11,107 bases of DNA from Streptomyces lilacinus (GTDB lineage Bacteria > Actinomycetota > Actinomycetes > Streptomycetales > Streptomycetaceae). The DNA is taken from the NCBI GenBank assembly GCA_000715685.1, contig KL569412.1, forward strand, positions 18,629-29,735, written 5' to 3'. Made by a program: the position numbers and the translations under genes. Numbering within the stretch: the first letter of the stretch is position 1; each line of letters begins with the position of its first letter. Shown here in pieces: positions 6,856-11,107 of this stretch. The notes beneath the pieces are model-generated. The model was not told where the DNA came from. It was given only the letters and a program-made list of their open reading frames with translations, and made no database searches.

Positions 6856-8511
6856 ATGGCACAGACGCAGAGCGCCCAGGGTCCATCCGACCCTGACGCC
6901 AACAGCGGCGGTATGCCCGATGCGCCTGAAATGTGGGGTAACGGGGGTCTTGTCGGTGACGGTCGTTACCGACTGACCCACCGGCTGGGCCGCGGTGGCA
7001 TGGCGGAGGTCTTCGCCGCCGAGGACGTGCGCCTCGGTCGTACGGTCGCGGTCAAGCTGCTCCGTGCCGACCTCGCCGAGGACCCGGTCTCCAAGGCCCG
7101 TTTCACGCGCGAGGCACAGTCCGTCGCCGGCCTGAACCACCACGCCGTGGTCGCCGTCTACGACTCCGGCGAGGACACCGTCGGCCGCAACGTCGTGCCG
7201 TACATCGTCATGGAGCTGGTCGAAGGTCGCACCATTCGCGACCTCCTGCTCAACGCCGAGGCCCCGCCGCCCGAGCAGGCCCTGATCATCGTCTCGGGCG
7301 TCCTCGAGGCCCTGGCCTACAGCCACCAGCACGGCATCGTGCACCGCGACATCAAGCCCGCCAACGTGATCATCACGAACACGGGCGCGGTCAAGGTCAT
7401 GGACTTCGGCATCGCCCGCGCCCTGCACGGCGCGGCGTCCACCATGACCCAGACCGGCATGGTCATGGGCACCCCGCAGTACCTCTCCCCCGAGCAGGCC
7501 CTCGGCAAGACCGTCGACGCCCGCTCGGACCTCTACGCCACCGGCTGCCTGCTCTACGAGCTGCTGGCGCTGCGTCCGCCCTTCACCGGCGAGACCCCGC
7601 TCTCGGTGGTCTACCAGCACGTGCAGGACACCCCCGTGCCGCCGTCCCAGGTGGGCTCGGTGCCGCCGGAGCTCGACGGGCTCGTCATGCGCTCCCTCGC
7701 CAAGGACCCGGACGACCGGTTCCAGAGCGCGGAGGAGATGCGCGGGCTGGTCCAGTACGCCCTGCAGATGCTGCACGAGGCCGGCAGCCACACCGGCACC
7801 TGGAACACCGGCCCGGTCGACCAGGCCACCGCGGCGACCCAGGTCATCGGCGGCATGGGCGGCGGCATGGCCGCGACGACGGCGATGGCGCAGCCGCACC
7901 ACGGCGGCTACGGCAGTGGTCAGGGCTACGAGGGAGGCCAGGGCGGCCACGGCGGTCAGGACTACAACGGTGGCTACGGCTACGGCGGCGGTCACGGCGG
8001 CCGGGGCGCGAACGGCGGCGGCAAGGGCAGGCTCTGGCTCGTCGCGGCGATCGCGGTGATCGCGCTGGCGGTCGGCGTGATGTACGTGCTCAAGCCCACC
8101 GGGGGCACCAAGGGCACGGAGAACAACCCCAAGGACCAGCCCTCGGTCTCCACCTCCAAGTCGCCCACGCCCTCCCCGTCCAAGTCGCCCAAGCGTCACA
8201 GCCCCGGCACCGGCCAGAACGGCACCACCGGCGGCGACACCGGCAACGACCGCGGCGACTGGTCGGACGACCCGGGCAACGAGACGACCACCGAGCCGAC
8301 CAGGGGTTCGCACTCGCAGGGCCCGACCACCGGCCCCACGAACGAGCCGACGTCCAAGCCCTCCGACGACAACAAGCCGCCGACCACGCAGCCGTCGACG
8401 GGCACGGACACCGGTGGCACCACCACCGGCGGCACCGGCACGACCACCGGTGGCACCGGCACCACCACGGGCAACACCGGCACCACCACGAAGGGCACCA
8501 CGGGCGGCTGA
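6856..8511 (+). CDS. Transmembrane Ser/Thr protein kinase with a Thr/Gly/Pro-rich tail
   Basis: This 551-aa Hanks-type kinase starts at ATG 6856, with GAGGA (6848-6852) close upstream. The glycine loop is GRGGMAEV (45-52), the ATP-binding lysine K67, HRDIKPAN 163-170 and DFG 183-185. The activation loop reads TMTQTGMVMGTPQYLSPEQ. All catalytic residues are present, so it should be active. After the kinase domain (ending near 300) comes a juxtamembrane stretch rich in Gly, His and Tyr (about 345-390). One TM helix follows (393-412), then about 140 extracellular residues of Ser/Pro/Lys, then Thr/Gly. No PASTA or other sensor domain is visible. The C-terminus ends in three 7-residue repeats. The catalytic half is clearly paralogous to the divergent neighbour, so the pair may have arisen by duplication, with ectodomains diverging completely. 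The external signal, if any, is unknown. Confidence 0.93.
   Translation: MAQTQSAQGPSDPDANSGGMPDAPEMWGNGGLVGDGRYRLTHRLGRGGMAEVFAAEDVRLGRTVAVKLLRADLAEDPVSKARFTREAQSVAGLNHHAVVAVYDSGEDTVGRNVVPYIVMELVEGRTIRDLLLNAEAPPPEQALIIVSGVLEALAYSHQHGIVHRDIKPANVIITNTGAVKVMDFGIARALHGAASTMTQTGMVMGTPQYLSPEQALGKTVDARSDLYATGCLLYELLALRPPFTGETPLSVVYQHVQDTPVPPSQVGSVPPELDGLVMRSLAKDPDDRFQSAEEMRGLVQYALQMLHEAGSHTGTWNTGPVDQATAATQVIGGMGGGMAATTAMAQPHHGGYGSGQGYEGGQGGHGGQDYNGGYGYGGGHGGRGANGGGKGRLWLVAAIAVIALAVGVMYVLKPTGGTKGTENNPKDQPSVSTSKSPTPSPSKSPKRHSPGTGQNGTTGGDTGNDRGDWSDDPGNETTTEPTRGSHSQGPTTGPTNEPTSKPSDDNKPPTTQPSTGTDTGGTTTGGTGTTTGGTGTTTGNTGTTTKGTTGG
8431..8493 (+). repeat. Three 21-bp tandem repeats encoding GTGTTTG-like heptads
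   Basis: Units at 8431-8451, 8452-8472 and 8473-8493 encode GTGTTTG, GTGTTTG and NTGTTTK (kinase residues 526-546). A partial related unit precedes them. Because the period is a multiple of three, copy-number change would keep the frame. Confidence 0.85.
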
Positions 8512-8519
8512 GCCGCCCG
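8501..8519 (+). terminator. Hairpin with the kinase stop codon as its loop
   Basis: CGGGCGGC (8501-8508) and GCCGCCCG (8512-8519) are perfect 8-bp inverted arms, and the three loop bases are the TGA stop. There is no T-run. It lies in the 39-nt gap before the convergent phosphotransferase stop and may end kinase transcription. Confidence 0.45.
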
Positions 8520-8541
8520 GGCCCACCGCTGTCGCGGCGCG

Positions 8542-8559
8542 TCAGTCGGTTCAGTCGGT
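8542..8559 (-). repeat. 9-bp tandem duplication doubling a stop codon
   Basis: TCAGTCGGT is repeated exactly (8542-8550, 8551-8559). On the - strand it gives Thr-Asp-stop twice in frame at the end of the phosphotransferase gene, so the second copy acts as a back-up stop. Confidence 0.85.
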
Positions 8560-9602
8560 GAACGCGTCGCGCACGGATTCGTACGACCGCGTCCACCACA
8601 CCGACAGCGCCGCCGACGCCGGGAAACCGGGGTCGGCGCGGTGGTCGCCCAGCTGGTAGCGCCAGCGCAGCATCCAGAAGTCGTTGAGCCGCTCCCACCA
8701 CACCCGGTGCACGGCGGCCCCCATCTCCGCGGCGTCCGCGCCGGTCGCCCGGCGGTAGGCGCGCGCGTACGGCCGTATCTTCGCGAGGTCCAGCGTGCCG
8801 TCGGGCCGCAGGAAGAAGATCACGGCGGCCCGGACGGCCTCCTCCGCGCGCGGCTGGACGCCCAGCCGGTCCCAGTCGACGATCGCGGCGGGCTCGCCGT
8901 CCCGGTAGAGCAGGTTGAGCGGGTGGAAGTCGCCGTGCACCCAGCCCCGGGCGGGCGTCGCGGCGGCGGGCGGCCGGCGGTGGGCGTGCCGCTCCAGCAG
9001 GGCGCGGCGCTCGATCAGGCGGTGTTCGGCCAGCTCGTCGAAGGCGTCGCGGGGGCGGCGCCGCACGAGGCTCAGGAGCTCCTCGATGAGCGCGAAGGTG
9101 TCCTCGGGGTCGGCCGCGGCGTCCGGCGCCGCCCCGGCGGCCGGGGAGCCCCCCTCGCGGCCCTCCATGACCCGCTCCAGGCAGGTGTGCACCAGACCCA
9201 GCAGCGCGCCGAGGCGCCGCGACTGGGCCGCGGTGAGCTCGCCGCCGTCGCGGTGGCGGCCCTCGATCCAGGGGTGGAGGGCGTAGCAGCGGCCGCCGAT
9301 GACGGTGACGGTGTTGCCGTCGGCGTCGGCGACGGGCGGGGCGACGGGCAGGCCGAGCGCGTCCAGACGGCGGGTGGCCTCGTGCTGGTGGGCGATGGCG
9401 TCGCGGTCGCCGTCGAGGTGGTGCTTGAGGAAGAAGCGACCCCGGGTGGTGGAGAGGCGGTAGCCGCGGTTGAGGAGCCCTCCGTCAGCGTCTCGCACGC
9501 CACGGGCTCGCCGGCGCGTTCGTACCGGCCCAGGAGCGTGCGCAGGGTGCCGGTGTCAGGTGGGGCGTGAGAGGCGACCGAGGAGACAAGTGAGCGCGGC
9601 AC
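8551..9602 (-). pseudogene. APH/COG2334-type phosphotransferase, one-base frameshift near the N-terminus
   Basis: The protein belongs to the aminoglycoside phosphotransferase/homoserine kinase II-like fold family. It has the catalytic loop HGDFHPLN (encoded near 8914-8937) and the metal-binding IVDWD (8870-8884). It also has the N-lobe GRFFLKHH lysine and YALHPWIEG hinge. The substrate is unknown; family members phosphorylate small hydroxyl compounds or protein side chains. The frame from GTG 9602 gives LLGRYERAGEPVACETLTEG, then turns to nonsense. From about 9480 the family sequence continues as LLNRGYRLSTTRG in the frame that ends at 8551. One extra base at the run near 9476-9482 would join them into a 350-codon gene (1052+1 nt). 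Taken alone, the frame from ATG 9498 lacks the first N-lobe strand. It starts 15 nt after the PPOX stop, so they are co-transcribed. The start codon is uncertain. A sequencing error is at least as likely as true decay. Confidence 0.82.
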
Positions 9603-9617
9603 GCCCCAAATGTTAGT

Positions 9618-10058
9618 TCACGCAGAGTGTGCGGGTCGTCGCGCGGGTACGCCCTCGAGGTGGTGCATGGTGATGAACTGGGGTTCTATGCACAGGTATT
9701 CGGGAACGAAGGGCGTGCTGTCGGCGGCCACCGGGGCCCGGCCGAACGCCTCGAGGTCCGCGGGGCCCGGGACGTACCGGCGCGCCATCCCGACGAACTG
9801 CACGGTCCAGACGGACTCGTCGCCCTCCTCGCGGTCGGCGAGGTTGTCGGCGCCGTAGGCCACCACGCTGCCGTCGCAGGCCTGGGCGTAGCCGAAGCCG
9901 CCGTGCAGGCGCAGGACGACCCTGCCGTCGACCACGATGTGCCGGGCGACGGTGACGAAGGGCAGGGCGCGCATGCTCACCGCGACCCTCCCGTAGGGGG
10001 TGCGGGAGAGCAGTTCGAGCGCTCGGTATTCGTCCTGGGGTGCGGTGGCCATGGGCAC
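9618..10058 (-). CDS. Pyridoxamine 5'-phosphate oxidase-family (PPOX) flavoprotein
   Basis: This 146-aa protein has the split-barrel pattern of the PPOX/FMN-binding superfamily. A short helix with LELLSRTPYGRVAVS is followed by strands LPFVTVARHIVVDGRVVLRL, a polar loop, GSVVAYGADN, and SVWTVQFVGMARRYV (about 90-105), then a C-terminal segment ending ITMHHLEG. Small actinobacterial members bind FMN, F420 or haem and often act in redox or stress responses; its own cofactor and substrate cannot be read. The start is GTG 10058 because GAGGGG lies 8 nt upstream; ATG 10052, six bases later, is nearly as good. A DevR-like dyad lies about 54 nt upstream, and the phosphotransferase follows 15 nt downstream. 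Control by the adjacent response regulator is therefore plausible. Confidence 0.82.
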   Translation of the reverse strand: MPMATAPQDEYRALELLSRTPYGRVAVSMRALPFVTVARHIVVDGRVVLRLHGGFGYAQACDGSVVAYGADNLADREEGDESVWTVQFVGMARRYVPGPADLEAFGRAPVAADSTPFVPEYLCIEPQFITMHHLEGVPARRPAHSA

Positions 10059-10111
10059 TACTGTGACCCCTCGCCCCACGGACCCGTAGAGTCACCCGCC
10101 CCTGATGGGCC

Positions 10112-10125
10112 GGGACGTAAGTCCT
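10112..10125 (-). promoter_or_regulatory. DevR/DosR-like operator upstream of the PPOX gene
   Basis: On the + strand the site reads GGGACGTAAGTCCT. Against the known DevR box core GGGACTWWAGTCCC it matches 12 of 14 positions, with both half-sites GGAC/GTCC intact. It lies in the 80-nt gap between the DevR-like regulator (stop at 10139) and the PPOX start (10058), which fits activation of the PPOX-phosphotransferase unit. A weak -10 (GACTCT) would begin about 18 nt after the site on the - strand. Binding is inferred. Confidence 0.55.
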
Positions 10126-10138
10126 TGCCGGAGCTTTG

Positions 10139-10816
10139 TCACTGCTTCTCGGCCTGCATGCGGGCCACGTAGGCGGCGGCCTGGGCGCGGCGTTCCATGC
10201 CCAGTTTGGAGAGCAGGCTGGAGACGTAGTTCTTGATGGTCTTCTCGGCGAGGTGGAGGCGTTCGCCGATGGCTCTGTTGGTCAGGCCCTCGCCGATGAG
10301 GTCCAGGATCCGGCGTTCCTGGTCGGTGAGGGAGGCGAGCCGGTCGTCGCCCCGGGAGCTCCTGCCGTCGCGCAGCCGCTCCAGCACGCGGGCGGTCGCC
10401 ACGGGGTCGAGCAGGGATTTCCCGGCGGCCACGTCCCGTACGGCCGAGAGGAGCTCGGCGCCGCGAATGGCCTTGAGGACATAGCCGGCCGCGCCCGCCA
10501 TGATCGCGTCGAAGAGGGCCTCGTCATCGGCGTACGAGGTGAGCATCAGGCATTTGATGTTTTCGTCCTGCGAACGAATCTCACGGCATACTTCGACTCC
10601 GCTGCCATCCGGAAGGCGAACGTCCAGTACGGCGACGTCGGGCCGGGTGGCGGGAATGCGCACCAGCGCGTCCGCGGCGGTACCGGCCTCGCCGACCACC
10701 TCGATGTCCTCCTCGCAGGAGAGGAGCTCGTGGACGCCGCGACGTACGACTTCATGGTCGTCAAGCAGAAATACCGTGATTTTTCCTTGTTCGCGCACGG
10801 TGCCAGTCTCACACAT
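10139..10816 (-). CDS. DevR/NarL-family two-component response regulator (no kinase adjacent)
   Basis: The product (225 aa) starts at ATG 10816, with GGGGGAAG (10822-10829) upstream. The receiver domain (about 12-130) has acidic pair D19-D20, phosphoacceptor D65, T93 and K115 of the switch. A short linker leads to a LuxR-type helix-turn-helix beginning LTDQE (163-167). Its recognition region, TNRAIGERLHLAEKTIKNYVSSLLSKLGMERRAQAA, closely resembles the DevR/DosR subfamily, which governs hypoxia and nitric-oxide dormancy genes in mycobacteria. In streptomycetes the relative OsdR does a similar job. No histidine kinase is within this window, so it may be an orphan or be served by a distant sensor. 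It precedes the PPOX gene by 80 nt, and that gap contains a DevR-like box. The upstream frame continues to 10942, but only the 10816 start has a good ribosome site. Confidence 0.92.
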   Translation of the reverse strand: MCETGTVREQGKITVFLLDDHEVVRRGVHELLSCEEDIEVVGEAGTAADALVRIPATRPDVAVLDVRLPDGSGVEVCREIRSQDENIKCLMLTSYADDEALFDAIMAGAAGYVLKAIRGAELLSAVRDVAAGKSLLDPVATARVLERLRDGRSSRGDDRLASLTDQERRILDLIGEGLTNRAIGERLHLAEKTIKNYVSSLLSKLGMERRAQAAAYVARMQAEKQ

Positions 10817-11090
10817 CAAGTCTTCCCCCGCCCTTGTCCTCCGGGATAACGTGCCCCCGTTCCGGCTGGCCGCAAGGCGCTGACCAGTGGATTGGCACCC
10901 GCATTGGCCCGGCTTTCTCGATTTACTTGGAAATCCAAGCAAAATCGCAGGTCAAGCAGGGTTTCGCAGGAATGCCGAGCTCTGGGTAACGTGCTTATTG
11001 CAGGCCATTCGCCGGGGCACCTGTCACGCCCGGTTCCGGCCTCGGCACACCCACCCCGTGTGCCGTCGGGGATCGAGCGAGCCTCTTCCC
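10817..11090. promoter_or_regulatory. Regulator upstream region, no gene seen
   Basis: About 270 nt contain no convincing coding frame. A less GC-rich patch (about 10910-10990) holds a near-perfect 14-bp dyad, CTTGGA-AA-TCCAAG (10926-10939), about 110 nt upstream of the regulator start. A - strand TTGACC lies just beyond it, but I see no matching -10. GGGATAACGTGC (10843-10854) and GGGTAACGTGC (10984-10994) are similar direct repeats. I see no second DevR-like box here, so autoregulation through that site is not supported. Confidence 0.4.
11043..11065. terminator. Hairpin near the contig end
   Basis: CGGCACAC (11043-11050) and GTGTGCCG (11058-11065) make an 8-bp stem with a 7-nt loop. No T-run follows. 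It could terminate a gene entering from beyond the right edge; its owner cannot be seen. Confidence 0.35.
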
Positions 11091-11107
11091 CTGTCTCTTA
11101 TACACAT
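11091..11107 (+). other. Nextera/Tn5 mosaic-end adapter remnant
   Basis: CTGTCTCTTATACACAT is identical to the first 17 bases of the standard Nextera (Tn5 mosaic end) adapter read-through. Its place at the very last bases, and its low GC against the surroundings, show untrimmed library adapter and not genomic DNA. Confidence 0.95.

Noticed and set aside
4776..6896. 706-codon + strand frame opposite the first kinase
   Set aside because: It starts inside the terminator and is made of Arg/Val/Leu/Asp repeats typical of antisense frames in GC-rich genes.
8401..8511. CRISPR-like or intergenic minisatellite repeats
   Set aside because: The repeats are contiguous, have no spacers and are in frame within the kinase gene.
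4855..8526. 1223-codon open frame on the - strand covering both kinases
   Set aside because: Its sequence is Arg/Gly/Ala-rich nonsense with no family pattern, and it is a shadow of high-GC genes in other frames; both kinases have complete motifs.
11091..11107. Possible transposon end of biological origin
   Set aside because: The match is to the engineered Tn5 mosaic end at the last bases of the contig, so library adapter is the simpler reading.

Overview
The window is very GC-rich, codon third positions are almost all G or C, genes are densely packed, and several start with GTG behind G-rich Shine-Dalgarno sites. Together with the gene content (a Bpa-type proteasome activator, membrane Ser/Thr kinases, a DevR-like response regulator) this points to Streptomyces or a close relative. 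From memory, the right half resembles the S. coelicolor neighbourhood around SCO3818-SCO3821 (orphan response regulator plus two kinases); I could not check this. The last 17 bases match the Tn5/Nextera mosaic-end adapter, so the window ends at a draft contig edge.

Left part, + strand (1-3278): a MoeA-like molybdopterin molybdotransferase, cut off at the left edge, overlaps by 4 nt a two-helix potassium channel with a TTGYGD filter, an RCK domain and a His-rich N-terminal tail. A zinc-free quinone oxidoreductase follows 20 nt later. These three look like one transcription unit. The oxidoreductase has lost about 38 nt near its 3' end and is out of frame there.

Middle, + strand (3403-4742): an unrecognised secreted or membrane-anchored Pro/Gly-rich protein, then the bacterial proteasome activator. 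A strong 15-bp hairpin (4767-4801) separates the activator from the convergent kinase gene.

Centre (4818-8511): two paralogous transmembrane Ser/Thr kinases are transcribed divergently from a 340-bp intergenic region carrying four inverted repeats. Their catalytic domains are alike. One has a PASTA-like ectodomain with two cysteines; the other has a Thr/Gly/Pro-rich tail ending in 21-bp tandem repeats.

Right part, - strand (8551-10816): a DevR/NarL-type response regulator, a PPOX-family flavoprotein and an APH/COG2334-type phosphotransferase, in that order of transcription. The 80-nt gap between regulator and PPOX gene holds a 14-bp dyad matching the DevR/DosR box at 12 positions, which suggests that the regulator or a paralogue controls the PPOX-phosphotransferase pair. 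The phosphotransferase has a one-base frameshift near its N-terminus.

I see no CRISPR array, tRNA, rRNA, insertion sequence or phage gene. The best leads are the DevR-like box and the kinase/proteasome-activator neighbourhood. The two frameshifts and the adapter tail suggest that part of the oddity may be technical.
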